From Argyresthia goedartella (lineage: Eukaryota > Arthropoda > Insecta > Lepidoptera > Argyresthiidae): 64,000 bases of DNA. A program made the translations under genes and the position numbers. The notes beneath the pieces are model-generated. The model saw nothing but the letters and a program-made list of their open reading frames with translations, made no database searches and was not told the DNA's origin. Shown piece after piece: positions 10,368 through 22,149 of this stretch. Location: assembly GCA_949825045.1 (NCBI GenBank), contig OX463812.1, forward strand, positions 3,084,661 through 3,148,660, given 5' to 3'. How positions within the stretch are numbered: the first letter of the stretch is position 1; every line of letters starts with the position of its first letter.

Positions 10368-11888
10368 CTGAAAGAGGCATAGGATTAGAATATAGAAACA
10401 AGATGCGTTAAGAAGAAGCAGTCATATCACCAATAGACCACGGACGCTCATTAAAGAACATTTAGAAATATGATTACATCTTCAAAACGAACTGATTTCA
10501 TCTAGTTTAGTTAGTTATACCTTCTAGTTTATTTAAGTAAATTTGTTATTGTTATTTAGTGTAAATAAAAAATACTGATGATAAACTAACTGATATTTAA
10601 GCTGATTTGAACCGCTGAACCGCTTACAAAAAACATACCTAAGAACCATTGCAGTGAAGTTCACTACCAACTAAAAAAAAACCGCATTAATACAAGTCCA
10701 TTCAATTGAACAATATTTATAGTCAACCTGATTTATCCGATTTCAACACCGATGAGAACCAATTTTAATAAAACATATCTAAGAACCAACGCAGGAAAGT
10801 TTACTACCATTTACAGAAAATCGCATTAAAATCCAACTCCCCGCTTGATCGCTAGGGTGCCACGTCCCGGCATACAGACACACCGACACACCGACCGACA
10901 GACGCTTCAAACTTTTGGTCGTCGAGGATTATTCACCCGGCACAAGGCAAGTTGGTTTACTTGTTATCCTGTTAAGTTAATAACTTTTGAACTACTTTAC
11001 CTATTTAATAACACATAGATCAGAACCATCGCAGTAAATTCTACGATTAATTTAAAAAAAAAACGCATAGTAATCTAAGCTAAGGTAGTCTTTTGAAGCG
11101 CGAAAAGTAGCCGCCTGTAATCGTGTACACCGAAAAATGTTTTATGTGCGGAAAAAATAATTTAAACGATTCCAAGCACCAATTGCATATTTGATTTGTG
11201 TATTCTAATTTTCATATTAAACTGCCATCCCCAATTTTCGTGTTTTTGTTGAAATTCTGATGGCAATTTCACGTAAATATTGTAATTTTTGTAGCTTTGT
11301 GCTGCATTAAAAACTCATTATGTAATTCGATCTAAGTAAACTTTAAATAAAGTGGTAAGAATTTGGTAAACCACACTGATAAAGTTTGTACAGCAAATAA
11401 TGGATTTGTATGTATATTATATAGAAGACTTTGGAAAAGAACGAAGAAAAATACTGCTCTTATTGCCTGACATGGTTATGTGCAGTCTATTTTACTTTTA
11501 TGGTCTCGTGATTTGGGGAAACGGCACCGACATTAATGATGTTTTTATTGCGCAAAAAAATGTGTGCTTGCCATTTGCGGCATGCCCCGTATGATTCTTG
11601 CAAACTTATGTTTATTAAGTTAAATATATTCCGTCTTACCACAAAAAACTTTAACCATTGTTTAACACATGATTATAAAAATCGTTACCACAAAACTGCT
11701 TTTAGCGTTGTAGCGGGTATAGGCATGGCTTATATTATGTGATCAATTTAGGCAACCGAGAAAGCTTGTTTAGTGTGTGTCTTGTTTGTCAAGATGGCGG
11801 AATTATTCACCAGCTGTTCTGCTGTGTTGGTTTTGTCGACAAAAATGCTGTTTTTACTCCATTAAAGTCCAAGTTTTATCGTGAGGAA

Positions 11889-11929
11889 ACCTTCATATCT
11901 CCATAGGACTCCTATGGAGATATGAAGGT
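11889..11929. repeat. Inverted repeat, 20-bp perfect arms, 1-base loop
   Basis: ACCTTCATATCTCCATAGGA, one C, then its exact complement. Not associated with a gene, so no terminator role is inferred. Confidence 0.92.
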
Positions 11930-11934
11930 CCTAT

Positions 11935-12065
11935 GATAGGACATCGTGGGGAAACCTCCTAAGTGGCCACGATGGGCTATCCCCTTGTCATGCAAAATGG
12001 ACTTAATTATCTAAAAGTGGGCACAACTGTGCCTCTGCCACCCCGTATCGAAAATGCATAAAGCT
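11935..12065 (+). repeat. Dispersed SINE-like repeat, family 5
   Basis: GATGGGCTATCCCCTTGTCA ... GTGGGCACAACTGTGCCTCT ... GCCACCCCGT. Related segments are at 41565-41665 (plus), 39405-39450 (partial), and inverted at 28655-28725 and 40938-40985. No tRNA head or ORF was identified. Confidence 0.55.
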
Positions 12066-13094
12066 ATCATGCAATGATGACATTTATGGTAGGCTACTGG
12101 GAGACAGTGTATACGTCGCGCGACACGTTATGAGCGGTGGCCTTGAATGCGCAGTAGTCACTTCAATAGCTGTACATATGCGCAGTAATTCCTGCTAACG
12201 TCGCCCAGCGCTCTTTATTTGTTGCGCGACTTATACTATGGGGTGAAATTTGTACATCTGCTACCGGTGTTCCCAGCTACTATAAAAACCATACAAGCCG
12301 CAAGCCACAGCAATCTTGGGAGAAGTTTCATCTGCCTGAGATCTACTCAACCATCCAGGGCGGTCGCTCAAGCTGGAGTTGGTGCAGGAGTTAGGCCAGT
12401 TTGTGAAGGAGATAAGCTTTTCACTATGGGATGTAATGAATTATGTATTAAGATGCAGGCAGATACACAAAGACAGTGGTGCTGGTGCCAGTGAGACTGG
12501 TAGCCAGTACTGGCCTCATGTAAATCTAGCTAGACGGGTGCTCTATTCACCCCAGCACTCGCAGACAGCACTGGATTGGCTTGATTTTATAAGGCCAATA
12601 CAAGGTTTTTACAAGGCCAACACCAAGCCAGCCAGCACTGGCCTCGGGTAAACCCAGCTTAACATATCAAGTTGTGAAATAAATATTGCTTGCCAGTCTT
12701 TCTAGTGCCCATTCAGCAATATTTATTTTACATCTTGAGATGTAATTTATATAAGATTATATCCCATAGTGAAAAGCTGGCTTTATTCATTAAGGACCCC
12801 TGGAATGAAAGGAAATAAAGCGAAGCAGTAACAACACCACATTTTGATATCAACATTTTTAATTTGTTTATTAACAATTTCATTAATATCGCCAATTCCT
12901 TGAAAGATTTTCTATCTCCATTATTAATGTTTCTAACTGAGGGATTAATGTTTACACCACAATTCATGTTCATCTTCTATCACATTTGTGGGTTTTTATT
13001 TCCATATTTGATTCATGTATGTATGGCGGCTTTGCTGGTGCTGAAAAGACAAGATTTCAATTAAATTATACCAAAATGCTAAGGTAGAGGTGGA

Positions 13095-13322
13095 CGAAAC
13101 ACTTGACAGTGGACCGTAGCGATAGAAAATACAAGAGGAAAGATAGGGCCATCCAGTGGGCATTGTCCGACGATATTATCAAGTCAACATCTCTCTGCCT
13201 GCAGTTGGCAAAGAACTTTGGAGACTGGCGCGATAGAAGAGACTTGTCTTTGATCGACTTGACTCACTATCCCAGAGGCCTATGCCCAGAAGTGGGTTGA
13301 TGTGTGCCGAAAACGATTATGA
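13095..13322 (+). pseudogene. RTE-type LINE C-terminus, frameshifted
   Basis: The first frame (from 13103) reads IQWALSDDIIK ... QLAKNFGDWRDRRD, resembling the W-x-DDI ... W(R)xLxE tail of RTE-clade LINEs. After an insertion and frame change, 13275-13322 reads EAYAQKWVDVCRKRL and a stop, the characteristic RTE C-terminal EAYxQKW. 5'-truncated; no catalytic RT motifs remain. A second open frame over 13282-13482 is a shadow. Confidence 0.62.
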
Positions 13323-13518
13323 AGATTTCTTACCTTTTCTGTTTCGAAATCCTGGAAAATTAGGTGTTGTTTTGTTGATCGTCATCACCTGGGTAGTGAC
13401 CCAGGGTAAGTGCAGGGCGGGCAGTAAGATCCAAGAATTTCCGGTGCCGGTGGTATTCAAGAGGTTAATTCGGATCTGTTGAAATGGTTAATTCTGAAAT
13501 GTTTCTATTCAATAGATG

Positions 13519-13690
13519 AGTCGACGACCTCTGTGGCGCAGCGGCTGTGGCCCTGCCTACCATGCGAGAGGTCCCGGGTTCGATCCCCGGCTGGGGGTAA
13601 AGAAAAAAAATCCAGGGCTTGGATATCTGTGTGATGTCGCTGTTTCTGTTTCCCACGATACAGGGTACCACAATGTTTATGTTTATGTTC
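13519..13690 (+). mobile_element. tRNA-derived SINE, family 2
   Basis: Well-preserved A box (TGGCGCAGCGGC) and B box (GGGTTCGATCCCCGG), A-rich linker, and body GGGCTTGGATATCTG to GATACAGGGTACC. Open frames on both strands are incidental. Confidence 0.82.
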
Positions 13691-14020
13691 TTAATCATAC
13701 CTGTAAATGTGGTTAATTGATAACTGCTTTTTATTTATTTTTTGTAAAGTGTTTAATATTTGCATGCTAAAATTAATAGCTGATAACGTGTTCATAAACT
13801 ATTATATTCAATTCAATTCAATTCAAAATATTTATTTCAGATAGCATACATTTTGACACATATAGATATTATTTTAACATTATAAAAAAGTTTAAAATTA
13901 AACTAAATACATCATCCATCATCCTTGAATAATAAATAACACCCACACTCACACCCTGCTCACACAGTCACACACACCCTCTCACACACACAAAACATCG
14001 TCCTAAAATATGATTATAAT

Positions 14021-14815
14021 TTATGGTTTGTTACTGCAAAGGTGCACATCCATCCAGTACTTCAACATAGGGCTGTCCACCTTCCCAGCCAGAGTGCTGA
14101 GGATAGTGTTGGAGCTGCCGAAAAGGCGGTTTCTTAACGAGGCAATCCTCTTTCTCATTATTGCAAAGAAATCCTCAATCCTAGCTTCGGCAAACATAGC
14201 CGAGGCGCTGCAGTATCGCGGCAGCCCCAACAGTATTCTCAGCGCATTATTATATTGGACGCGCAGGGCACTGTAGGCTCTCCGCGTATAGCTGACCCAC
14301 AAGCCACCAGTGTAGAAGGACTGACAAAATGCTCTGAAAAGTGTCAATTTGACAGCCCTTGTACACTTCGCAAACCTGCGGGCCAGCATATTACATCGGA
14401 CCGCCATCGCCCTGCGCTCCCTTTCAATATCAATGTCATCTACGAGCCCCTCCGTGACCACGTGACCCAGGTACTTGAAATGTGGAACCCGCTTGAGAGG
14501 TGCTCCACACAATGACACAACCGGATCCTTATCAGGAGGTTTAGTCCCTGAATGAAACACCATCAACTCACTTTTCTTCACATTATACCTGAGCCCGTGT
14601 GTAACAGCGTAGGACTCACAGACATGTAAAAGTTTTCTAAGGGCCTTGACCGAGGGACTCAGCAACACCATATCATCAGCATAAGATATGTTATTAACGA
14701 TTGTGCCATCGATTGAGCATCCAATACCGGTGTTGCTGAGCTCCCCGATCAGCTGATTGATGTAAAGATTGAATAACTTGGGAGATGTAAGTCCGCCCTG
14801 CCTGACCCCGCACTC
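14021..14815 (-). pseudogene. LINE ORF2, C-terminal reverse transcriptase part after the frameshift
   Basis: Continuation of ORF2 in another frame. It opens with GVRQGGLTSPKLFN, then SYADDMVLLSPS, the YADD catalytic box of reverse transcriptase, then thumb-like sequence HFKYLGHVV and the C-terminal tail YNNALRILLGLPRYCSASAM. It ends at a stop at 14021. The only lesion seen between the two halves is the frameshift, so this insertion is probably recent. The first methionine of this open frame (14671) is inside the YADD region and is not a real start. Confidence 0.86.
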
Positions 14816-16923
14816 AAGGAACTATATGAATTGCTAAGCGAACTCGCCCATTTTACTGCATTAGTTTGATTTTGATACCAAAATTTAAAAATGTAAACCA
14901 ACTCAGTCGGTAGTCCTGTGTGAGTTAGCTTATTCCATAGTATATCATACGATACAAGATCAAAAGCCTTTGACAAGTCAAGAAAACATGCATAGATGTG
15001 TGTTTTCCTGTCAGTATAGTACCGGACGGTCTGCTTGAGAGCCAGAATTGCACTTTCAGTGGACAGTCCGGGCCTAAACCCGAACTGGGCATCATGTATG
15101 TGAAGATGTTTATTAAGTTGACAATCAAGCAAACCGTCCAGCACCTTAGCCACAGCAGTTGCTAAGGATATTGGTCTGTAATTATCCTTGTCAGAAGCGT
15201 CTCCCGTTCTATTTTTAATAATTGGTACTACTATAGTTTTCATTAAATTTTCAGGCAGGTAAGAGTGTCCCACACAAAAGTTAAAAAACATTTTAAGCAC
15301 CCTAGGTAGGTGTACACCAGCGCACTTCAGGTGCTCGACACTCAGACCATCATGTCCTGGTGACTTACCCCGCTTCATATCTCTAATAGTTAACATTACT
15401 TGATTGTATGTAAAACGCAAGGGTTTGTCACCGGTATCAGCGCTAGTCCGGGTGCCGGACACCGGAGTGTCACTGGATGAGTCAGTGTTACTGGAAAGAT
15501 CAGAAACAACACGGAAATTATTTTTAAACAAGTTTGCTATTTCATGGTGGTCAGACAAACCATTAACAGTCACTGGATGACCAGGCTTAGGATTTAATTT
15601 ATTTGTTTCTTTCCAGAATTTTGAAAAATCTTTTGCATTATGGCTGGTGGCAAGAATATCCATTTTTATTTGTTCCGAATTCTTTTGACACCACTTAAGC
15701 TTCGATTTAAAAATCTTTCTGGAATTTTTCATTAGATCATATATATGACCAGATTCCGGCTTATTATGTAAGACCCAATTTCGAAAACAAAGCCTGGTTT
15801 CACCATGAGCCTGTTTCACATATTTATTCCAACCTGTTATGTAGGATTTTTTCCTCAAAAAATTAGAATTACAGTTGCTATTTACACTGTGACTGGAAAT
15901 AGCCGCCTCACAAAGAATATCAACTATGCTATTATACATATTATTAATTATTTGCCTGTGTTCTAAATTGCTACACATCATATCACAACATTTACTAAGT
16001 TCACTGGGGAAGTTGATCTCTTTCAATTTTAAATAACATAAATTTCTAAAAAGGTTTATTTGCTCGGTATCCCTCACACCCCAGTGAACCTTATTTTGTT
16101 TAACATTAGATGAGCTAACACTACGCGGCAGCACACTAAAGTTACAAGTTATTTCCATCGGAATGTGATCTGACCAAGACACATCATAACATATCCTGAC
16201 CTTAGTTATTGATTGCAAAGCAACTCCTGTAACTATACAATGGTCAAGCCACCTCTTGCAGCCGTGGGCATCACTGATATAAGTGTAGTTATCAGAGTCT
16301 AAACCTAAAACTTCAAAGTCAGCGCATAACCACAATTGTTCAGCACAAAATTGTAACAAATCATTACAAAACAACTCACCAGGATGAGCATTGAAGTCCC
16401 CTAACATGTACACTGTTGCTACATTGCTGTTCTCTATGATGGCATGCATTTCAGAAAGACACTCAGTAAACTCTGGTAGGTTATTAGTGCAATCTGTGGG
16501 CATATACACTGAGAATAATAGAAAAGACTGGTTTTTCACTTTACACTGAATGGCAGCCAGCCGCACACTTTTACACTCTATCACCGTAACCGACTCTAAA
16601 GCAGACTTCCTCCACAAAATTGCGACACCACCGAAAGGCCTACCTCGCAGGAAAACAGCTCCTGCATCCACCGCTGATACTCCAGTCGCTGCGAAGTCTG
16701 GATGAATAGTACTGAGATACGGGATATCATAGGGCATCAGCCACGTCTCCTGAAGGGCCACTATATCTGACGTAAGACACAGCATTCTGACATGATCCAC
16801 ACTGCTCTTCACAGCCTGACAGTTGAAACTTGCAAGTTTGCAATTCGGCTCGTCCGCAGTAGGGTGACCATCATTCTTTTTCTCATTATAGTTGAGGATC
16901 TGATATTTCTTTGAGTGAGCCAT
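14749..16923 (-). pseudogene. LINE ORF2, endonuclease and N-terminal reverse transcriptase part
   Basis: The start at 16923 lies inside the end of ORF1. The N-terminal APE-type endonuclease shows the catalytic motif series FNCQA, DIVALQETWL, GGVAILWR, VYMPTD, MLGDFNAH and WSDHIPMEI (residues about 34-255), which nicks target DNA to prime reverse transcription. The RT begins near residue 530: GKSPGHDGLSVEHLK, then DNYRPISLATAVAKVLDGLL, FGFRPGLSTESAI and CFLDLSKAFDLV, which holds the first catalytic aspartate. Near 14815-14822 the frame is lost by a one-base change. The true frame continues as ECGVRQGGLTSPKLFNLYIN, so the last 20-odd residues of this frame are not native. The rest of RT is at 14815-14021. 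Confidence 0.87.
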
Positions 16924-18283
16924 TGGGAGTGTGTGACTTCTTGTAGCGAATAAATCGCTTAAATTCTATGTCCATAGGCCAAGTGTATTCATCGTTTAGA
17001 AAAAGTGCGACTTTGGTTTTCGGTACATACACTTTGTAAGCACAATAATTTATTTTCTTTTTCAATGTAATTTTTTCCATCTTGACAACCACCTGAGTTT
17101 TCTTGAAAATGTACTCTATGACATCTTCAACAGTTGCATCCTTGGCAACATTTGTTACGAATAGCGGAATCATGGTCACTGCAGCTCTAAACTTGGAGTT
17201 GGGATCCACAGGTGCCTTTCCTATCATTCCGGAATAACGCTTGTGGTTTTTGTTACGACGTTCAACTCGAGTCCACTCGCCTTCATTTTTATTTTCGTTG
17301 CATTTTGTCATCTTTACTACTTCAGCTAGTGTTGGTTGACTCTTACTTTGAGATGGTAAAGCATTGCATTGCTCGGCACCTATCAGCTCCAGCTGAGCCG
17401 AACATAAAGGAGGAGCATTTGCAATATTTGCATCCACGGAAACACAAACACTATCATCTTTGTTTATCACCGCGCTAATCGGTTGAGTCGCGCTGACAAG
17501 TTGGCTTGCACCTTGCGTTTGCGCGCACGCGAATGAGACAGCCGATTGAGATTTCGTGGCGGCAGAGAGAGACAATTGACATCCTGACGAATCACCGACA
17601 CCGCCGCCTCCGTTACCTACATTGCTCGGCGTCAACAACGTTGGTTTTAAATTTGAATTTGAAAAAGGTAGCGTTGTTTCGACAAAGCCCATCGGGCCAC
17701 TGTCAAGATTGTTGTTGTAGCTATCCGAAATGTATGCGCCTCGTCTGCGCTTCACATTCACAAAAGTATTTCCATCGAAATTATTCGCTATAGATGCCAT
17801 TTTTAGGTTTTCCAGATCGTTTTGCACCTTCATCAACTGCTCCTCAGTAACATAAGTTTCTTTAACCGCACGTAATTCACTTTGCAAGATCACAATGTCC
17901 TTGAGCAACCTTGTCACATCCACATGATCGAAAGTGACCGGTGGCAACTTCTGCAGGTCTTTGGCAACAAAGATCGGAATGTCCACATGATTCGCATCCG
18001 CGTCTGTCATCAAATTAATTATGTCCTCGAGATCTCGCCCAGACTTGCCGTCCCGCTTCCGAGTTATTTTTCTCTTGTTTGTCGCCACCGAGTCAAACAA
18101 AAGATTCTTGGCCGTTTTCAGGTCCGCCTCCGAAAAAGCGGTTTTACACACACGAACTAAGCTTTCCACATCCATGACGTCTAGTTTATTTTGTATGAAA
18201 GCAAGAACTTCACATATAACAATGTTACAGCTTTTGCACTTGAGAACATTGGACGAATCCATTGTTTTTACGTTATCGGTCAT
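16886..18283 (-). CDS. LINE ORF1 protein (gag-like, nucleic-acid-binding)
   Basis: A 465-residue open frame upstream of the endonuclease/RT ORF, in the position of LINE ORF1 proteins that coat the element RNA. The N-terminus has a CKSC pair followed by a helical stretch (VLAFIQNKLDVMDVESL), then the conserved block LPPVTFDHVDVTRLLKDIV at about residues 113-131 leading into a probable coiled coil (heptads through about residue 165). The middle is low-complexity and Ser/Gln/Ala-rich. The last 100 residues form a compact domain (FVTNVAKDATVEDVIEYIFK ... YKVYVPKTKVALFL) with an RRM-like beta-alpha pattern. The conserved block and C-terminal domain recur in the copy at 53670-52506. The frame is intact and overlaps ORF2 by 38 nt in another frame. 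Confidence 0.85.
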   Translation of the reverse strand: MTDNVKTMDSSNVLKCKSCNIVICEVLAFIQNKLDVMDVESLVRVCKTAFSEADLKTAKNLLFDSVATNKRKITRKRDGKSGRDLEDIINLMTDADANHVDIPIFVAKDLQKLPPVTFDHVDVTRLLKDIVILQSELRAVKETYVTEEQLMKVQNDLENLKMASIANNFDGNTFVNVKRRRGAYISDSYNNNLDSGPMGFVETTLPFSNSNLKPTLLTPSNVGNGGGGVGDSSGCQLSLSAATKSQSAVSFACAQTQGASQLVSATQPISAVINKDDSVCVSVDANIANAPPLCSAQLELIGAEQCNALPSQSKSQPTLAEVVKMTKCNENKNEGEWTRVERRNKNHKRYSGMIGKAPVDPNSKFRAAVTMIPLFVTNVAKDATVEDVIEYIFKKTQVVVKMEKITLKKKINYCAYKVYVPKTKVALFLNDEYTWPMDIEFKRFIRYKKSHTPNGSLKEISDPQL

Positions 18284-18499
18284 CGCGACGCGTGCGCACG
18301 GTAGCTCTCACGTGAGACGACTGATTATGATGATATTACCACCTATTTGTACCATTATCATGGTAAATACAAATCTTTGTCTTTATCTGTATTCGCTAAC
18401 AAAGTTCTTTGAATTCCTACTGATTTTAATCCAACTAAAAAGTTTATTTTTTAATTTAAAATACTCTTGTAGTCTGCTTAGTCTACTCGCACTCTAGTC

Positions 18500-18570
18500 A
18501 AGAGTGTCCGTGGTCTAATTGGGTACACGCTCGCTCGTGTACAAACCAAGGCATCACACAGTCTGCACTA
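18500..18570 (+). mobile_element. 5' fragment of SINE family 3
   Basis: TCCGTGGTCTAATTGGGTAC matches the tRNA-like head of the family 3 copy at 21083. Only the head remains. Confidence 0.45.
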
Positions 18571-18659
18571 ACACCAAGGAAAGTATGGTATAAGTCTCTT
18601 TTTAGAGAGGAGCTCACCTTCGTACACGTATATTAAATTTTTCAGTTTGTAATTTATGG

Positions 18660-19076
18660 TTTTCATGGTTCCGTAACCGAAGGGTGCCTAACGGGAGCCT
18701 ATTAATAAGCCTCCGCTATCCGTCCGTCCGTCCGTCCATCCGTCCCTCTGTCACCAGGTTGTATCTCATGAACCATGATAATTAGACAGATTAATTTTTC
18801 ACAGATGATGTATTTCTGTTGCCGCTATAACAACAAATACTAAAAAACAGAATAAAATAAATATTTAAGGGGGCTCCCATACAACAATTCTTTCAATACC
18901 ACATACAATGCACCTGGTGACGTACATGGAGTGTGAAAGTAGCGGCACTAATAACTTTGTAAATAACATTTTCACACTCACACCCAAATCCAAACTATTC
19001 ATTCCACACTATCCCTACCACTGTACAGTGGCACGGAACCATTCGTGAGCAAGTTCGACTCGCACTGGACCTTTTT
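18660..19076 (+). mobile_element. Repeat G copy
   Basis: Starts GGTTCCGTAACCGAAGGGTG, CCGTCCGTCCGTCCATCC, then TTTTTCACAGATGATGTATT, and ends TTCGACTCGCACTGGACC. No coding sequence. Confidence 0.65.
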
Positions 19077-20059
19077 TCTGTGTAAGTCTAGAGTAAAGTA
19101 AACTCAAGGTAACTAATCATATTTCGAACTAACTTTGAAATTTATTTATTTTATGGAGAGTCATTATAACAACAGCAATAATTTAGACAGTGCAAATCTG
19201 CTAATACAGCCAAAAAGTAAATTCCATCTTGGTACAGATGCGGCACAGTGTTCCGTAATCACCAGAATAATGAGACATCTGTTCCCAACAGCGACGGCTG
19301 AGAGGGAAAACATGTTTGTGACAAATGAACACGCAGACTGACAGAATGACGGATCAAATTTTCAGATGAAGGTGAAATCATAATAAAGACACGAACCTGC
19401 TTAAGTAGGTACAGATGTAGTGAATAATCCTTTCCTATCGGCAAAATTCGGAACAACGATAACACCCGAATGGTGCCGATGTTTCTATGAATTACTGTAT
19501 TATTAAATTACGTAAATTAAATCAAATAAATCGCATGCTTTATTTATCAATGTCAAATGTCAAATTGCCCGTTTGACGTATGAGATGTTAAAACCACCAC
19601 GATTCTATCATATAAAGAATTCGTTAGGTAAACAAAAATATAACTAGTTACTGAGGACGTTTTATTTCAATAAAACGCACTGATAAAAACCAAATTCCGG
19701 TTGGGATGATCTAATGATTCTATTCTATTCTAATATGTTTATTATTTACAAAAATGACAGACAAGAGTGAAATGTAAAGTCAAAAAAAAATAAATATAGG
19801 TGGCCTGCATTAATACACGAGTCCATGAAGTTTATCACAAAATCTTACATAAATATCAACAAAATATTTCTGTGGTATTAACTACTCTATATAGATACTT
19901 CCTCTTGCAATGCGACCGTTCCCTACGTTGTCTCGATGGGTACTGAGTGCGAGTGAAGTAGTAAGACAAAAACGAACATTTCCGAGAAAATACGAAAGGA
20001 AAGGATTATTCACTACATCTGTACTCAAGTTACGAACACTTTCGATGTTCTTACGTTTT

Positions 20060-20408
20060 AGGGTTTCGTACTCAAAGGGTAAAACTATGACTATAATGCT
20101 AAGTCTCCGCTGTCCGTCCTTCTGTCACCAGGCGTCTGACTCATGAACCGGGATAGTAAGACAGTTGAAATTTTCACAGATGATATATTTTTGTTGCTGC
20201 TGTAACATCAAATACTAAAAACACAATAAAATATATAATTTATCTGTAAACCATATGCAAACTTATGCATGCACCTGGTTACGTACATGGAGTGTGAAAG
20301 TAGCCGCACCAATAACTTTGAAAACAATTTGAGATTTTGCTATGTTGAATCCAAACGATTCCTTCGATTGTACATACGGTGGTACGGACTCGCACTTGAC
20401 CGTTTTGG
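20060..20408 (+). mobile_element. Repeat G copy
   Basis: GGGTTTCGTACTCAAAGGG, AAGTCTCCGCTGTCCGTCC, AATTTTCACAGATGATATAT and terminal GGACTCGCACTTGACCGTTT. Shares ATGCACCTGGTTACGTACAT with the 61.1-kb copy. Confidence 0.65.
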
Positions 20409-21082
20409 TAGTCAGTTGGATGCGGATGCTTGTGATGTGACTATGTCGACGGGAATGTATGAAATCCGCCATTGTACACAATGCCTAGGCTGTGTATACA
20501 GGCTGTCCCGAAAGTCATCGTCAAGCAGGCACCATGACAAAGCGATTATTACAGGATCGGAATTTAACTAACAAAAAATGTATGTCACATGGTTCAAAAT
20601 TTATAGGATTTTTTGTAAAAATTGGAAAAACGACAACATTAATCTCATTTCTGTTCACAGTGACCACAAATTTATCAATATCTTCATGTTTGGCTTAGTA
20701 AAATATAGGTAATCCTTACTAGAAGTAGGTACTTATAATCATAATCACTAATTGAGCATAAAGTTGTCTAACGCTAATAAAAAATGTATAAAATATTTTA
20801 TTATTTCACACCTTACCTAGGCATTCTGTACAATGCCTAAACCGCAATAAGCAACGTATGAAATTCGGTTTTTTTCGATAATACGGGCTGGAAATTTTGA
20901 AATGCAAACGAAATATTATCTGGCCTAAGTGGTGGGTCAGGGTACGTAAAGGCTGAAAGGGGTGAGCGAAGCAGAACCACCTTTGAGTAAGGTTGACATG
21001 TAGAGTATAAAAACATAAATTGCTCAAGAATTATTAATAAAGAGAAATGTATGTAATAGTTTTTTTCAATGGCTAATCTTCA

Positions 21083-21350
21083 ATGAGCTCCGTGGTCTAA
21101 TGGGTTTACGCTTGCTTCTCACACAGGAGATGCTGGTTCGAAACCTGGCCATGTACCAATGTGATAAACTTATCTTAAGTACAGTATCGGACGTTCAGTG
21201 TTTCGGATGACACGTTAAGCTGTAGGTCCCGCCTACTATCGCTACGTGGTAGTGCTCGTAAAACCCCTCCACCAACCCGCACTGAGCCAGCGTGGTGGAG
21301 TACGGCTTAATCTTACTCGTATCCGGGTGCCCCTCGATGGAGACATTCTT
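21083..21350 (+). mobile_element. tRNA-derived SINE, family 3
   Basis: Head CTCCGTGGTCTAATGGGTTT with B box GGTTCGAAACC, then body TTTCGGATGACACGTTAAGC, ACTGAGCCAGCGTGGTGGAG and CGTATCCGGGTGCCCCTCG. The same body is at 21962, 24670 and 55505. Confidence 0.78.
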
Positions 21351-21507
21351 ATACATTTATAATATTCAATGTGCTATTAAATAGTACCATCTACATAATG
21401 TGTTTTATTTGTAATTAAAAGAACATCAACGGTATACTTATAATCCAAGCGGTGAGGATTTTGTTGTATGGAGACTTCCGATAAATTCCTCTGCCTCTGA
21501 AATTTGG

Positions 21508-21566
21508 CATCTGATAAAGTCAAGTGATACAGATTACAGATAAAGTCAAGTGATACAGATTACAGA
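21508..21566 (+). repeat. Tandem duplication of about 28 bp
   Basis: ATAAAGTCAAGTGATACAGA occurs twice in direct succession, the units ending in TTACAG. Confidence 0.85.
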
Positions 21567-21961
21567 TGTACAATAATCCAACAAAATTTGCTACGAGAAG
21601 TTAGGTATTTTTACCTAAACAGGAAAATCGCTAATAATCGCTCTGTGAATAATTCCTCAGTCTGAAATATTTTCTGTATATGTACCTACGTTTGTACTAT
21701 CAAGAATAGGTTAATTGCTGATGGGGACTCCAGTACATATAAAAGCATATTAGAAGCAAAACCTTATGGAAACTTATTGGTGGACAAAATTGAATGTACT
21801 TATCACCTATTGAGAAACTTTTGCAGAAAAATTGAAGAGTTAACCAAGGACACTTGCTGTCCTAATAAATATCGCAAACTTCTTAAAAAATATATATACT
21901 GCGCTTAGATCAGTTAAATGAGCTGTCAAACAACTCAATTTAGATAGAGGGATTGTACGAT

Positions 21962-22140
21962 TACTACCACGTAGCGATAGAAGCCGGGCGGGACCTATAG
22001 CTTAATGTGGCATCCGAAACACTGAACGTCCGATGATACTTAAGATAAATTAATTATCACATTGGTACATAGCCAGGATTCCAACCTGCATCTCTTGTGT
22101 GAAAAGCAAGCATGAAACCTGCTAGACCACGGAGATCTTA
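21962..22140 (-). mobile_element. SINE family 3, 3'-truncated
   Basis: Complement of the head and first body part (GATCTCCGTGGTCTAGCAGG; GGATGCCACATTAAGC). The last body module is missing. It lies 600 bp from the oppositely oriented copy at 21083. Confidence 0.72.
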
Positions 22141-22149
22141 AGCAGAATA

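Larger units (their letters stand above)
10420..13090. other. No gene seen; repeat debris
   Basis: Contains the 20-bp-arm hairpin (11889-11929), a family 5 repeat (11935-12065) and an inverted pair AGCTTTTCACTATGGGAT (about 12414 and 12756-12774) 330 bp apart that may mark a small DNA element. Open frames here show no protein pattern. Confidence 0.5.
13806..18500 (-). mobile_element. Nearly full-length two-ORF non-LTR retrotransposon (LINE)
   Basis: Minus-strand LINE with ORF1 (18283-16886), an overlapping ORF2 with apurinic endonuclease and reverse transcriptase (16923 to 14021), a GT-rich 3' UTR (13921-13994) and a pentanucleotide tail of TTGAA repeats at 13806-13830 just after a CTGAAATAAA motif (13831-13840). 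The 5' end is not clear and is placed at about 18.5 kb by the last plausible 5' UTR. ORF2 is broken by a single frameshift near 14815-14822. Domain order and ORF1 type suggest a CR1-related (Daphne-like) clade; that assignment is tentative. Confidence 0.85.

Noticed and set aside
10069..10401. Single-exon gene of 110 codons
   Set aside because: The ends of this frame read into intron at both sides. A CAG acceptor at 10367 and a GTGAGT donor at 10116 define the exon.
11889..11929. Rho-independent terminator
   Set aside because: A strong hairpin, but in eukaryotic DNA with no adjacent gene and no T run.
13519..13600. tRNA gene
   Set aside because: A and B boxes are present, but the acceptor stem does not close and a shared SINE body follows. 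Several dispersed copies exist. The same reasoning applies at 1112, 4612, 5504, 21083, 33889 and 41038.
17212..18497. Plus-strand open frames of 88 to 158 codons
   Set aside because: They lie antisense to the intact LINE ORF1 and show no protein motifs.
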